A stretch of DNA of 64,000 nucleotides from the NCBI RefSeq assembly GCF_034377145.1, contig NZ_CP139707.1, positions 3,331,501-3,395,500 on the forward strand, written 5' to 3'. The notes under the pieces were generated by a model, which saw nothing but the letters and a program-made list of their open reading frames with translations, made no database searches and was not told the origin of the DNA. Shown here piece by piece: positions 44,374-55,764 of this stretch. The stretch is from Sulfitobacter sp. OXR-159. GTDB taxonomy: Bacteria > Pseudomonadota > Alphaproteobacteria > Rhodobacterales > Rhodobacteraceae. A program made the translations under genes and the position numbers. Position 1 is the stretch's first letter, and every line of letters begins with the position of its first letter.

Positions 44374-45018
44374 ATGGCCCGCCAACTTGATTATCATACC
44401 ATCCGCGAGACCTTCGCACGCTTCCAACAGGCAGAGCCTGAGCCCGAGGGCGAGTTGGAGCATGTGAACGTCTATACGCTGGTTGTCGCCGTGGCGTTGA
44501 GCGCGCAATCGACCGATGCGGGCGTCAACAAAGCCACGCGCGAGCTTTTCAAAATCGCCGACACCCCGCAGAAGATGCTGGATCTGGGGGTTGAGGGGCT
44601 AATTGAGCATATCAAGACCATCGGCCTCTACCGTCAGAAAGCCAAGAACGTCATCAAACTGAGCCAAATCCTCGTCGACGATTACGACGGCGAGGTGCCG
44701 AACTCTCGCGCGGCGCTGCAATCGCTGCCGGGGGTGGGGCGCAAAACGGCGAATGTGGTACTCAATATGTGGTGGGGCCAGCCCGCGCAGGCGGTGGACA
44801 CGCATATCTTCCGCGTTGGCAACCGCACCGGCATCGCACCGGGCAAGACGGTCGACACAGTCGAGCGCGCCATCGAAGACAACATCCCCGCTGATTTCCA
44901 GCGCCATGCCCATCACTGGCTGATCCTGCATGGCCGCTATCATTGCAAGGCACGCAAACCGCTGTGCCGCACCTGTATCATCCGTGACCTGTGCCAATAC
45001 GAGGACAAGACAGAATGA
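44374..45018 (+). CDS. nth: Endonuclease III
   Basis: A 214-residue helix-hairpin-helix DNA glycosylase/AP lyase for oxidised pyrimidines. LSAQSTDAGVNKATRELF, the HhH motif LPGVGRKTANVVL with catalytic Lys, VDTHIFRVGNRTG with catalytic Asp, and the [4Fe-4S] motif C-x6-C-x2-C-x5-C (CKARKPLCRTC ... LC) are present. ATG 44374 starts the family sequence. It is the first of an overlapping run with the PfkB kinase and the GNAT protein. Confidence 0.96.
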   Translation: MARQLDYHTIRETFARFQQAEPEPEGELEHVNVYTLVVAVALSAQSTDAGVNKATRELFKIADTPQKMLDLGVEGLIEHIKTIGLYRQKAKNVIKLSQILVDDYDGEVPNSRAALQSLPGVGRKTANVVLNMWWGQPAQAVDTHIFRVGNRTGIAPGKTVDTVERAIEDNIPADFQRHAHHWLILHGRYHCKARKPLCRTCIIRDLCQYEDKTE

Positions 45019-46004
45019 CCCAATACGAAGTGGTTGGCATCGGCAACGCCGTCGTCGACGTGATCTCCCATGCTGATGACACTTTCCTTGCCGAGAACGG
45101 CATCGAAAAAGGCATCATGCAGTTGATCGAACGTGACCGCGCCGAAGATCTCTATACCGCGATGCAAGACCGGGTGCAGACGCCGGGCGGCTCGGTCGCG
45201 AATACCGTCGCAGGCGCGGGCGCGCTGGGCCTCAAGACCGCCTTCATCGGCCGGGTGCGCGATGATGAGTTGGGCCAATTCTATGCCAAGGCGATGACCG
45301 ATATCGGCATTGATTTCGTCAACGCCCCGGTGACCGAGGGGGAGAACCCCACCTCGCGCTGCATGATCTTCGTCACCCCGGATGGGGAGCGGTCGCTGAA
45401 CACCTATCTCGGCATCTCGACCGGGCTAACCTCGGCCGATGTGCCGCAGGCGGTGACGGAGAAGGCCAAGCTGATGTTCCTTGAGGGCTACCTTTTTGAC
45501 CATAACGCCGGAAAAACCGCCTTTCGCGAGGCCGCGCGCGCGGCGACGGCGGGTGGCGGCATGGCGGGCATCGCCATCTCCGACCCCTTCTGCGTGGAGC
45601 GTCACCGCGACGACTTCCTCGCGCTGATCGAAAACGATCTGGGCTATGTCATCGGCAACGAAGCCGAGATTCGCGCCCTTTGGGAGACCGACGACACCGA
45701 AGCCGCACTGGCCAAAACCGCCGAGATTTGCCCGCTGGTGGTCTGCACCCGGTCGGGCGACGGGGTCACGCTGGTGCGGGGCGAGGAACGTGTCGACGTG
45801 CCGGTCGAAAAGGTCGTGCCGGTGGATGCCACGGGCGCAGGCGACCAATTCGCGGCGGGCTTCCTCTATGGTCTCGCCACGAGCCGCGATCTGGAGACCT
45901 GTGGCCGCATGGGCAACATCTGCGCAGGCGAGGTGATCCGCCACATCGGCCCCCGCCCCCAGACTGACATCATGGCCCTGTTCAAGGCCGAAGGGCTGGT
46001 TTGA
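45015..46004 (+). CDS. PfkB-family sugar/nucleoside kinase (adenosine-kinase-like)
   Basis: A 329-residue ribokinase-fold enzyme. VVGIGNAVVDVISHADD opens it; GGSVANTVAGAGALGLKTAF, NTYLGISTGLTS and the C-terminal catalytic DATGAGDQFAAGFLYG follow. The arrangement resembles adenosine kinases of alphaproteobacteria, but the substrate is not certain. Its ATG overlaps the nth stop (ATGA). Confidence 0.9.
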   Translation: MTQYEVVGIGNAVVDVISHADDTFLAENGIEKGIMQLIERDRAEDLYTAMQDRVQTPGGSVANTVAGAGALGLKTAFIGRVRDDELGQFYAKAMTDIGIDFVNAPVTEGENPTSRCMIFVTPDGERSLNTYLGISTGLTSADVPQAVTEKAKLMFLEGYLFDHNAGKTAFREAARAATAGGGMAGIAISDPFCVERHRDDFLALIENDLGYVIGNEAEIRALWETDDTEAALAKTAEICPLVVCTRSGDGVTLVRGEERVDVPVEKVVPVDATGAGDQFAAGFLYGLATSRDLETCGRMGNICAGEVIRHIGPRPQTDIMALFKAEGLV

Positions 46005-46597
46005 TGATTGAAAGCGGCTTTCACGATGTTCCCCCCGGCAAACTTGCGGTGGTGGTGACCCATTTGGAAATGGACGCCAAACCCAGCCTGCGGGAGGTCC
46101 CCCTGCCCGAGGGTGTGACCTTTCAAAGGATCACCCCGACGCTCGACTGGTTTCGCGACATTTTCCGGCGCGTCGGGATGGATTGGCTCTGGTACGGGCG
46201 GCTCAAGCTGGATGACGCAGCTCTCACCGCGGTGCTGCAAGACCCGGCGCGGGCCTTCTATACGCTGACCCGTGATGGCAAGGACGAGGCGCTGCTAGAG
46301 CTGAACTTCCCCGAAGATGGCACCTGCGAACTGGCCTATTTCGGGCTGACTTCGGCGCTGATTGGCAGTGGATCAGGGCGGTATCTGATGAACCAAGCGA
46401 TCACCCTGGCCTGGGAACAGCCGATCACCCGGCTGCACCTGCACACCTGCACTAACGACAGCCCCCAGGCGCTTGGGTTTTATGTGCGCTCAGGCTTCAC
46501 CCCCGTTCGCCGTCAGGTCGAGATCGACGACGATCCGCGCCTGACCGGCCTGCTGCCGCGCGATGCGGCGCCGCAAGTGCCGCTGATCGAAGGGTAG
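46004..46597 (+). CDS. GNAT-family acetyltransferase
   Basis: A 197-residue protein with the GNAT core in the second half: LAYFGLTSALIGSGSGRYLM (acetyl-CoA loop), RLHLHTCTNDSPQALGFYVR and GFTPVRRQVEI. The substrate is unknown. ATG 46004 overlaps the kinase stop in TGATG; a TTG one codon earlier is less likely. Confidence 0.85.
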   Translation: MIESGFHDVPPGKLAVVVTHLEMDAKPSLREVPLPEGVTFQRITPTLDWFRDIFRRVGMDWLWYGRLKLDDAALTAVLQDPARAFYTLTRDGKDEALLELNFPEDGTCELAYFGLTSALIGSGSGRYLMNQAITLAWEQPITRLHLHTCTNDSPQALGFYVRSGFTPVRRQVEIDDDPRLTGLLPRDAAPQVPLIEG

Positions 46598-46626
46598 GAA
46601 AAGCGAAGGGTAAAACTACCGCCGGA

Positions 46627-47109
46627 TCACCGAACCGGCGTGCACTCCGCCCCTTGGAAACAGGCGATCACCTTGTCGACCATCGCAGGCTTCGGCGAAC
46701 CAAAGAGGTCGCCCCCACAGGGATTGCTTTCCAGCGCAAAGGCCCCATCCGGTTTGCGTTCGAGAAAGGCCAGAACGTCCCCTTCCTCGGCAGAGCCGCA
46801 CCACGGGCCGAAACACAGGACGTTGAGCATCAACGGCTGGTCAAAGGGCACGTCAAAGCCCCCTTCCGACAACGCCTTGCCGCTGATTTGCGCCCGGAGC
46901 GGCGTCTCTTCGGGCGGGTTGCTCCCGACTTTGCCGGTCTTTGGCAAGGCGGCGGCGTCAAAGGTCAGACGCCCCTGCACCACGACATAGCTCTCTTCGG
47001 CCTTGGCCGCGCGCTGATAGGTCGCCTCGACTGAATGGGGCAGACAACTGAGCGCAAGCGCGGGCAGCGGGGCCAAGGTGGCGAGGGCGCAGGCGATGAT
47101 CCGTGTCAT
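46627..47109 (-). CDS. Exported Cys-containing hypothetical protein
   Basis: A 160-residue protein with a signal peptide ([20 protein letters not shown]) and several Cys in the mature part ([42 protein letters not shown]), probably forming disulfides in the periplasm. I recognise no named family. It overlaps rppH by ATGA and lies downstream of it. A weak GC stem (CGCCGG ... CCGGCG, 46620-46640) straddles its stop codon. Confidence 0.78.
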   Translation of the reverse strand: MTRIIACALATLAPLPALALSCLPHSVEATYQRAAKAEESYVVVQGRLTFDAAALPKTGKVGSNPPEETPLRAQISGKALSEGGFDVPFDQPLMLNVLCFGPWCGSAEEGDVLAFLERKPDGAFALESNPCGGDLFGSPKPAMVDKVIACFQGAECTPVR

Positions 47110-47588
47110 AACTTCTCCTCAAACTCTTCAAGAACTGCCGTGTATACCGCGCGTTTGAACGGCACGATATTCGCGACCAGTTGATCTGCGGGCATCCAAC
47201 GCCATTCCGAGAATTCAGGTTCGGCCGTCTGGATATTGACCTGATCGTCCTGCCCCAGAAAACGCATGAGGAACCATTTTTGTTCCTGCCCCCGGTAGCG
47301 GCCTTTCCAGATGTTGGGCACCAGTTCATGCGGCAGATCATAGGGCAGCCAACGGGAAGTCTCGGCCTCGATCCGCACCAGATCGCGGGGGATGCCGGTC
47401 TCTTCCTCCAACTCGCGCAGGGCTGCGTCGGGCGCGGCCTCGCCCTTGTCCACCCCGCCTTGGGGCATCTGCCAAGCGTCCTGATCCCGGTCGCGCCGCT
47501 GGCCGACAAAGACCTCGCCCTCGGCATTCACCAGCATCACGCCGACGCAAGGGCGGTAGGGCAGTTTGGCAATCTCTTCGGGGGTCAT
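47106..47588 (-). CDS. rppH: RNA pyrophosphohydrolase
   Basis: A 160-residue Nudix enzyme that converts 5'-triphosphate RNA to monophosphate, allowing RNase E decay. The Nudix box is intact ([20 protein letters not shown] followed by TG), as are [22 protein letters not shown] and KWFLMRFLG typical of RppH. It is divergent from the dienoyl-CoA-reductase-like gene and overlaps the exported protein gene downstream. Confidence 0.95.
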   Translation of the reverse strand: MTPEEIAKLPYRPCVGVMLVNAEGEVFVGQRRDRDQDAWQMPQGGVDKGEAAPDAALRELEEETGIPRDLVRIEAETSRWLPYDLPHELVPNIWKGRYRGQEQKWFLMRFLGQDDQVNIQTAEPEFSEWRWMPADQLVANIVPFKRAVYTAVLEEFEEKL

Positions 47589-47670
47589 GAGGGCAGGTCT
47601 CCTGAATGGCGTTCACGAGGGAGTTAGCACGACCACGGCGCGGCTCAAAGCGGTCACATTGCGGCTTTGA

Positions 47671-49797
<2,127 letters not shown>

Positions 49798-49836
49798 CCC
49801 TATGCGTTTGAGCGCGTCTTCTAACCCTGTGCGCTG

Positions 49837-49863
49837 GCGCGCGCCCTTGCACCCGGCGCGCGC
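49837..49863. other. GC-only inverted repeat between the FadH-type and CorA-type genes
   Basis: GCGCGCGCC (49837-49845) pairs with GGCGCGCGC (49855-49863) with a 9-nt loop. It lies about 40 nt after the FadH-type stop. No T-run follows, so termination would be factor-dependent or inefficient. Confidence 0.45.
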
Positions 49864-49908
49864 AACCCGCTAAATCACCTGACCGCTTTTGCCAGCCAAT
49901 AGGTGACC

Positions 49909-50850
49909 ATGCCCCTCTGCGTCTTTGACATATCTGATGACGGCACCACCACGGTGCCCGAAGACACCCTGCTGACCGGGCCTGCGCGCTACCGTTGGTG
50001 GCATTTCGACATGGCCGATCCCGCGCTGGCGCCATGGCTGGCAGAACACCTGCCCGAGATCCCGGCAGGCGCATTGCTGCAACCCGAAACGCGCCCGCGC
50101 TGCGATGAGTATGAGGACGGTCTGATCCTCAATCTGCGTGGCATCAACCTGAACGAAGGGCAGCAGGCCGACCAGATGGTCTCGGTCCGGATGTGGGTGA
50201 CGGATGCGGTGGTGATCACCGTGCGGATGCGCCGGGTCTTTGCCATCGATGAGTTGCGCGCGCTGGCTGCCCAGAGCAATGCCCCGGCCCGGCCTTCGGC
50301 CTTCCTCGAAGCGCTGGTCTCAAGGTTGACCGCACGGGTGCAGATCGAAGTGGCGCGGTTGGCGGACCGCACGGCTTTCTATGAAACCGACCTCGAAGAT
50401 CTCAGCACCCCGCCGCCGAAAGACTTGCCCGTCACCCGCCGCAGCACGATCAAACTCGAACGCTACCTGGCCCCGCAGCGCAGCGCGTTGGAGCGGTTGG
50501 CGGACCTAGACCTGCCGTTGGTCCCGGATGTCGATTCGATGAAGCTGCGCGAGTTGGCCAACCGCACCGCCATCGTGGTGGAGGAACTGGACGCCCTGCA
50601 AGAACGCATTGTCACGGTACAGGACGAACACGACAACCAAGTCGCCCAACGCCAAGCGCGCCATGGCTATGTGCTGTCGATCGCCGCCGCCGTGTTCCTG
50701 CCGCTGGGGTTTCTGACCGGGCTTTTCGGCGTGAACGTTGGTGGGATGCCCGGCGTGGACGATCCGCGTGCCTTTGCGGTCCTTTGCCTTGCCATGGTGG
50801 GCCTCGCCGCGCTCATGCTTGCGGTTCTGAAATGGCTGCGCTGGCTGTAA
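49909..50850 (+). CDS. CorA/ZntB-family divalent cation transporter
   Basis: A 313-residue protein with a large soluble N-terminal domain and two C-terminal helices. The pore signature is GLFGVNVGGMPG, i.e. GVN as in ZntB, rather than GMN of magnesium-selective CorA. RRSTIKLERYLAPQRSALER and the long helix before it match the CorA stalk. ZntB proteins carry zinc; the ion here is inferred. ATG 49909 has TAGGTG upstream; a GTG two codons earlier is also possible. Confidence 0.88.
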   Translation: MPLCVFDISDDGTTTVPEDTLLTGPARYRWWHFDMADPALAPWLAEHLPEIPAGALLQPETRPRCDEYEDGLILNLRGINLNEGQQADQMVSVRMWVTDAVVITVRMRRVFAIDELRALAAQSNAPARPSAFLEALVSRLTARVQIEVARLADRTAFYETDLEDLSTPPPKDLPVTRRSTIKLERYLAPQRSALERLADLDLPLVPDVDSMKLRELANRTAIVVEELDALQERIVTVQDEHDNQVAQRQARHGYVLSIAAAVFLPLGFLTGLFGVNVGGMPGVDDPRAFAVLCLAMVGLAALMLAVLKWLRWL

Positions 50851-50994
50851 GCCCCTCGGAAACGGATTGTTCTGCCGTTTCCATGCCATGAACGATCCCC
50901 GCAAAGACCACGGGACTGTCTTGCCTCTGCCCCGATCCTGCCTGAATTGCCGCCCATACCTGAGGGCAACAAGATCAATGTGAAGGGACAGGCA

Positions 50995-51900
50995 ATGGAC
51001 CGCCTTACGGAAATGGAAGCGTTTGCCACAGTGGTGGATCAAGGCGGCTTTACAGATGCTGCCAAGAAGATGGGGATCTCGAAATCCGCCGTCTCAAAGC
51101 ATGTATCCTCACTTGAGGCCCGCTTGGGGGCGCGGTTGCTTAACCGTACCACCCGCCGCGTGTCGCCCACGGAGATCGGGCTGGCCTATTACGACCGTGC
51201 CCGCCGCGTGCTGAACGACGCAGGCGAAGCCGATGCGCTGGTCACCTCAATGCAATCGGCGCCCTCAGGGCTGTTGCGGATATCGGTGGCGACGGACTTT
51301 GGCGTGAATCATCTGTCACCTGCGCTGTCGGAGTTCTTGCAGGACTTCCCCGACATCACGGTGAACATGGTCCTGAACAACCACTACGTTGAGCTAATCT
51401 CGGAAGGGTTCGACATGGCCGTGCGCATCGGAGAGTTGGAGGACAGCACCCTGCGCGCGCGCAAGCTGACCGAGACGACCAAACGCATGATCGCCAGCCC
51501 GAAATATTTCGAGCAGTACGGGCGGCCGGAAAAGATCGACGATCTGAACAATCACAAGCTGCTGCATTACTCGAACCAGTCGTCGGGGAATGTGTGGAAA
51601 CTGACCGCACCTTCGGGTGAAAAGCGGCAGGTCCGCACGGCGGGCTGGCTGTCGGTCAATGACGGGCAGAGCCTTTTGAACGCCGCGATTTCGGGACTGG
51701 GGATCGCTTATCTGCCGAGCTTTCTTTACGCCGATGCGATGGAGAAAGGGTTGGTCGAGGATGCCATCCCCGAACTGCCGCTGGAGACGCAGGGCATTTA
51801 CGCCGTCTATCCTCCGGGCCGGTTCACCCAGCCCAAGGTGCGGGCGTTCATCGACTTCCTCGTGCATGAGTTTGCCGAGAAGGGGCCGACGGACTGGTAA
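50995..51900 (+). CDS. LysR-family transcriptional regulator
   Basis: A 301-residue LysR protein: N-terminal helix-turn-helix DRLTEMEAFATVVDQGGFTD, AAKKMGISKSAVSKHVSSLE, RLGARLLNRTTRRVSPTEIG, and a C-terminal effector domain ending VRAFIDFLVHEFAEKGP. It resembles the AaeR/DsdC-type one-gene regulators. The target is unclear; the gene stands alone between the CorA-type transporter and zapE. ATG 50995 has AAGGGACAGG upstream. Confidence 0.92.
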   Translation: MDRLTEMEAFATVVDQGGFTDAAKKMGISKSAVSKHVSSLEARLGARLLNRTTRRVSPTEIGLAYYDRARRVLNDAGEADALVTSMQSAPSGLLRISVATDFGVNHLSPALSEFLQDFPDITVNMVLNNHYVELISEGFDMAVRIGELEDSTLRARKLTETTKRMIASPKYFEQYGRPEKIDDLNNHKLLHYSNQSSGNVWKLTAPSGEKRQVRTAGWLSVNDGQSLLNAAISGLGIAYLPSFLYADAMEKGLVEDAIPELPLETQGIYAVYPPGRFTQPKVRAFIDFLVHEFAEKGPTDW

Positions 51901-51938
51901 ACACACTCGGCCCGGAATCAAGCCGCAGGCGCCGGGCC

Positions 51939-51968
51939 ATCGCCTGCCCGCCCGGACGGGTAGGCGAT
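51939..51968 (+). terminator. Probable terminator of the LysR gene
   Basis: ATCGCCTGCCCG (51939-51950) pairs with CGGGTAGGCGAT (51957-51968), 12 pairs with one G-U, 6-nt loop, then TTAGTA. Strong stem, weak T-run. Confidence 0.6.
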
Positions 51969-52121
51969 TTAGTACGGCTGGGTGGGACTTGGCAAACGCG
52001 CATCATGGTTGAGCCATAAAGTGGCAGCGACCTGCCGTGGATCGCCGACCCACGGGCAGGCGCTGGCCCTCTCCACAAGACCACCTTTCCTCTCCCCCAC
52101 CAGCACGCTATCTCTCCCGCC

Positions 52122-53180
52122 ATGAGCAATATGCGCGAAACCTATGCCCGGCTTGTCGCCGAGGGCAAGCTACAGGCCGACCCGGCCCAAGAAACCGTCA
52201 TGGCGGAGTTTGACCGCATCCGCGATGCGCTGGCCCACCCGCCGAAGAAAAGCTTCTTTCGCAAGGCGCCCGAACCGCCCAAGGGGCTGTACCTCTGGGG
52301 TGGCGTGGGGCGCGGCAAATCCATGCTGATGGACATGTTCGTGGCGCATCTGCCCGACGTGCCCGCGCGCCGGGTGCATTTCCACGCCTTCATGCAGGAA
52401 ATCCACAACGCCATGCATGAGGTCCGCAAGACCGGCGTGGATGACGCCATCGCGCCCGTTGCCCGCGATGTGGCCGACAGCGTGCGCCTGCTCGCTTTCG
52501 ACGAGATGCAGATCACCGACATCACCGACGCGATGATCGTGGGCCGCCTGTTCGAGGCGCTTTTTGCCGCCGGGGTCGTGGTCGTCACCACCTCCAACCG
52601 CCTGCCCGATGACCTGTATAAAAACGGCATCAACCGCGAGGTGTTTGTCCCTTTCATCGACCTCATCAAAGAGCGCATGGTGGTGCATGAACTTGCCAGC
52701 CCGACCGACTACCGCCAAGATCGGCTGGCCGGGTCGCAGGTCTATTTCACCCCCGTCAACGCCGAGAGCCGCGCCGCGATGGATGCGGTTTGGGACGATC
52801 TAGCAGGCACACAGGGCGAGCCGCTGACCCTCCACGTCAAGGGCCGCGAAGTGGTGATCCCGGCCTTTCACAACGGCATGGCCCGCGCCGGTTTCCACGC
52901 GCTTTGCGGGCAGCCCTTGGGGGCCGCGGATTACCTCGCGCTGGCGCAGGCCGTGCGGGTGCTACTGCTGGACAACATCCCCACCCTCGGCCGCTCGAAC
53001 TTTAACGAGGCCAAGCGCTTTGTCACGCTGATCGACGCGCTTTATGAGGCCAAGGTGCGGCTGATCTGCTCTGCCGCCGCCGCGCCGGAAATGCTCTATC
53101 TCGAAGGCGAAGGCACCTTTGAGTTCGAGCGCACAGCCTCCCGACTGCGCGAAATGCAGGGGGAAGATTGGGGGCGCTGA
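52122..53180 (+). CDS. zapE: Cell division protein ZapE (AFG1-like ATPase)
   Basis: A 352-residue P-loop ATPase. GLYLWGGVGRGKSMLMDMF is the Walker A region, LLAFDEMQITDITDAMIVGR the Walker B, and TTSNRLPDDLYKNGINREVF the sensor region, all as in ZapE/AFG1. In E. coli ZapE acts on the FtsZ ring under stress. The ATG is followed by the usual start SNMRETYARLV. Confidence 0.94.
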   Translation: MSNMRETYARLVAEGKLQADPAQETVMAEFDRIRDALAHPPKKSFFRKAPEPPKGLYLWGGVGRGKSMLMDMFVAHLPDVPARRVHFHAFMQEIHNAMHEVRKTGVDDAIAPVARDVADSVRLLAFDEMQITDITDAMIVGRLFEALFAAGVVVVTTSNRLPDDLYKNGINREVFVPFIDLIKERMVVHELASPTDYRQDRLAGSQVYFTPVNAESRAAMDAVWDDLAGTQGEPLTLHVKGREVVIPAFHNGMARAGFHALCGQPLGAADYLALAQAVRVLLLDNIPTLGRSNFNEAKRFVTLIDALYEAKVRLICSAAAAPEMLYLEGEGTFEFERTASRLREMQGEDWGR

Positions 53181-53198
53181 CCGCCCCCTGCCGCCAAA

Positions 53199-53384
53199 TC
53201 AGGAATCACTGACCGGCTGCATATGCAGGTCATTGCCCTGCAAAATCGGGTGATAAGGCCGCTCGACTTCATAAAGCCACCACAGGCCGCCTGCGATGAT
53301 GGCGACACCTATGGCCATGAAGATAAATTGATATTTCCGTGCATCGTCCTGATCGTGACGCGCGGACTGGCTGAAATTGCGCAT
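53199..53384 (-). CDS. Small single-pass membrane protein
   Basis: A 61-residue protein: a charged N-terminus (RNFSQSARHDQDDARKYQ), one membrane helix (FIFMAIGVAIIAGGLWWLY) and a polar tail. A GAGGT ribosome site stands before the ATG. I know no function. It is convergent with zapE (18 nt between stops) and upstream of folC on the same strand by nearly 100 nt from its own start side. Confidence 0.6.
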   Translation of the reverse strand: MRNFSQSARHDQDDARKYQFIFMAIGVAIIAGGLWWLYEVERPYHPILQGNDLHMQPVSDS

Positions 53385-53480
53385 GGGGACACCTCGGTCA
53401 AATTCGAAAGGGGAGACTTCCTAAGACCAAGATACACCACATCTGCAGTTCGCAGCAGCGGTACACCCAAATATGGTTAA

Positions 53481-54752
53481 CTAGACGTTTTCACGCAACA
53501 CGCTACCGGCAAGGTAGAGTGAGCCGCAGATCAGCACACGCGCATGGGGTTCGCGGGCGATGATCGCCTTGAGCGCCGCGGTGACATTCTCGGCCTCGGC
53601 GGTCTCGAACCCGACATCGCGCGCCGCATTGGCCGTCGCCTCGGCAGGTAGGGTCGCCGCCTCGCCGGGGATCGACACGGCGGTCAGACTTGCCGCTTCT
53701 GCCGCCAAGGGGCGCAAGTATCCGGCGATATCCTTGGTGTTCAACATGCCGCAGATTAGATGCGTCGGGCGTTTCGGCAAGGCGGCCAACGTCGCGACCA
53801 GCGCCACGCCTGCGGCGGGATTGTGCCCGCCGTCCAGCCAAAGCTCACCCTCGGGCGCCATGCGGGCCAGCGGCCCCTCTGACAGCCGCTGCATCCGCGC
53901 GGGCCACTGCGCCTGCGTCACTGCAGCCTCGCAAGCCTCTGCATCAATCCCAAGCTGGCGCAGCGCCGCCAGCGCGGCCCCCGCGTTCATGATCTGATGG
54001 TCACCAGGCAGATTGGGGCGCGGCAGATCAAGCAAGCCACGCTCATCTTGATAGACCATGCGCCCCGCTTCGGGCGCGACATGCCATTGCTGGCCATAGG
54101 CCAAAAGCGGCGCGCCCAGTTTCGCGGCGCGGTTTTCGATCACCTCAAGCGCGGCGTCTTGCTGCGGGCCGACCACACAGGGCACAAGACGCTTGATGAT
54201 GCCAGCCTTCTCGCCCGCGATTTCGGCCAGCGTTTCGCCCAAATACTGCTGATGATCGACCGACACCGGGGTGATCACGGTCAGCGCCGGGTCGATCACA
54301 TTTGTCGCATCCAAGCGCCCGCCTAGCCCCACCTCCAGCAGCGTGTAATCGGCTCTGCTGCGCGAAAAAGCGAGGATGGCGGCGCAGGTGGTGATCTCGA
54401 AATAGGTGATCTCTTCGCCACCGTTGGCGGCGTGGCATTCATCCAACACGGCCGCCAGATCGGGTTCTGAGATCAGCTGCCCTGCAACGCGAATACGCTC
54501 ATGAAACCGCGCCAGATGGGGTGAGGTATAGGCGTGCACCGTCTTGCCCGCCGCCTCTAGCCCCGCGCGAATCATCGCTTGGGTCGACCCTTTGCCATTG
54601 GTGCCCGCGATGTGGATCACCGGCGGCAGGCCGTTTTGGGGGTTGCCCAAAGCGTCAAGCAGCCGCCACATCCGGTCGAGCGTCAGATCGATGATTTTGG
54701 GATGCAGCGCCATCATCCGTTCAAGGATGACATCCGATGAAGGCGTGCTCAT
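53481..54752 (-). CDS. folC: Folylpolyglutamate synthase / dihydrofolate synthase
   Basis: A 423-residue Mur-ligase-fold enzyme adding glutamate to dihydropteroate and folates. VIHIAGTNGKGSTQAMIRAG is the P-loop, TSPHLARFHERIRV the folate motif, LLEVGLGGRLDATNVIDP and ITPVSVDHQQYLGETLAEIA follow, and LDGGHNPAAG begins the C-terminal domain. It overlaps accD by ATGA; the accD-folC pairing is common in proteobacteria. Confidence 0.96.
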   Translation of the reverse strand: MSTPSSDVILERMMALHPKIIDLTLDRMWRLLDALGNPQNGLPPVIHIAGTNGKGSTQAMIRAGLEAAGKTVHAYTSPHLARFHERIRVAGQLISEPDLAAVLDECHAANGGEEITYFEITTCAAILAFSRSRADYTLLEVGLGGRLDATNVIDPALTVITPVSVDHQQYLGETLAEIAGEKAGIIKRLVPCVVGPQQDAALEVIENRAAKLGAPLLAYGQQWHVAPEAGRMVYQDERGLLDLPRPNLPGDHQIMNAGAALAALRQLGIDAEACEAAVTQAQWPARMQRLSEGPLARMAPEGELWLDGGHNPAAGVALVATLAALPKRPTHLICGMLNTKDIAGYLRPLAAEAASLTAVSIPGEAATLPAEATANAARDVGFETAEAENVTAALKAIIAREPHARVLICGSLYLAGSVLRENV

Positions 54753-55708
54753 TTCTTCTTAGGCGTATCGGCGGGCAACTCCGCTGCGGCCTGAACGGCG
54801 GCGGCGGCCTCGGCCACCTCCACTTCCTCTGGCGCGGGCAGGTCACCGCGCACGGCGGGCGGCAGGCCCATCAGCATGCGGGTAATGGTGATCAATTCAT
54901 CACGCATCTCGGTCCGTTTGGTCACCCGGTCGAGCATCCCATGGTCGAGCAGATATTCCGCCCGCTGAAAGCCCTCGGGCAGTTTCTCACGGATGGTCTG
55001 TTCGATTACGCGCGGCCCGGCAAAGCAGATCAGCGCGTTCGGCTCGGCAATCTGCACGTCGCCCAACATCGCATAGGAGGCGGTGACGCCGCCGGTGGTG
55101 GGATGGGTCAACACGACGATATAGGGCAGGCCCGCCTCTTTCAGCATCTGCACGGCGACCGTGGTGCGCGGCATCTGCATCAGGCTCAGGATACCTTCTT
55201 GCATCCGCGCGCCACCGGCGGCGGAGAACAGCACCAGAGGGCGCTTCAGCTTCACGGCTTCTTCAGCGGCGGCAATGATCGCATTGCCCACATACATGCC
55301 CATGGAACCGCCCATGAACGAAAAATCCTGCGCACAGGACACAATCGGCGTGCGGCCAATCTCACCCGTGACCACGAGCATGGCTTCATGCTCACCCGTC
55401 TGCTTTTGCGCGGCCTTCATCCGGTCGGGATAGCGTTTCTGATCCTTGAAATGCAGCGGGTCGGGCGTGGGTGCAGGGACCTTCACCTCGGTAAAGATGC
55501 CCCCGTCGAACAGCGCCTTGAACCGCTCACGCGGGCTGATGTGCATGTGGTGGCCGCAGTTAGTGCAGACGTTTAGATTGTCCGCCAACTCGCGGTGAAA
55601 CAGCATGGTGCCGCATTCGTTACACTTGGTCCACAGGTTGTCCGGCGTCTCGCGGCGCGAGAAGATCGAGTTGATACGCGGACGGACGTAGTTTGTGATC
55701 CAGTTCAT
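54749..55708 (-). CDS. accD: Acetyl-CoA carboxylase carboxyltransferase subunit beta
   Basis: A 319-residue AccD. The N-terminal zinc ribbon is CNECGTMLF ... CTNCGHHM (C-x2-C-x15-C-x2-C). The crotonase-fold body has FMGGSMGMYVGNAIIAAAEE, LFSAAGGARMQEGILSLMQM and HPTTGGVTASYAMLGDV. With AccA it makes malonyl-CoA for fatty acids. The frame continues upstream, but ATG 55708 (MNWITNYVRPRI) is the family start. folC overlaps its end. Confidence 0.97.
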   Translation of the reverse strand: MNWITNYVRPRINSIFSRRETPDNLWTKCNECGTMLFHRELADNLNVCTNCGHHMHISPRERFKALFDGGIFTEVKVPAPTPDPLHFKDQKRYPDRMKAAQKQTGEHEAMLVVTGEIGRTPIVSCAQDFSFMGGSMGMYVGNAIIAAAEEAVKLKRPLVLFSAAGGARMQEGILSLMQMPRTTVAVQMLKEAGLPYIVVLTHPTTGGVTASYAMLGDVQIAEPNALICFAGPRVIEQTIREKLPEGFQRAEYLLDHGMLDRVTKRTEMRDELITITRMLMGLPPAVRGDLPAPEEVEVAEAAAAVQAAAELPADTPKKK

Positions 55709-55764
55709 TGGCAGGCCTCTGCTGTGGTTCCGTTCCAGATAATCCCCGCATGGGGAAATTGCAA

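Noticed and set aside
49837..49863. Alternating GC stretch considered as a Z-DNA or recombination site
   Set aside because: Too short and simply GC-rich; kept only as a weak hairpin.
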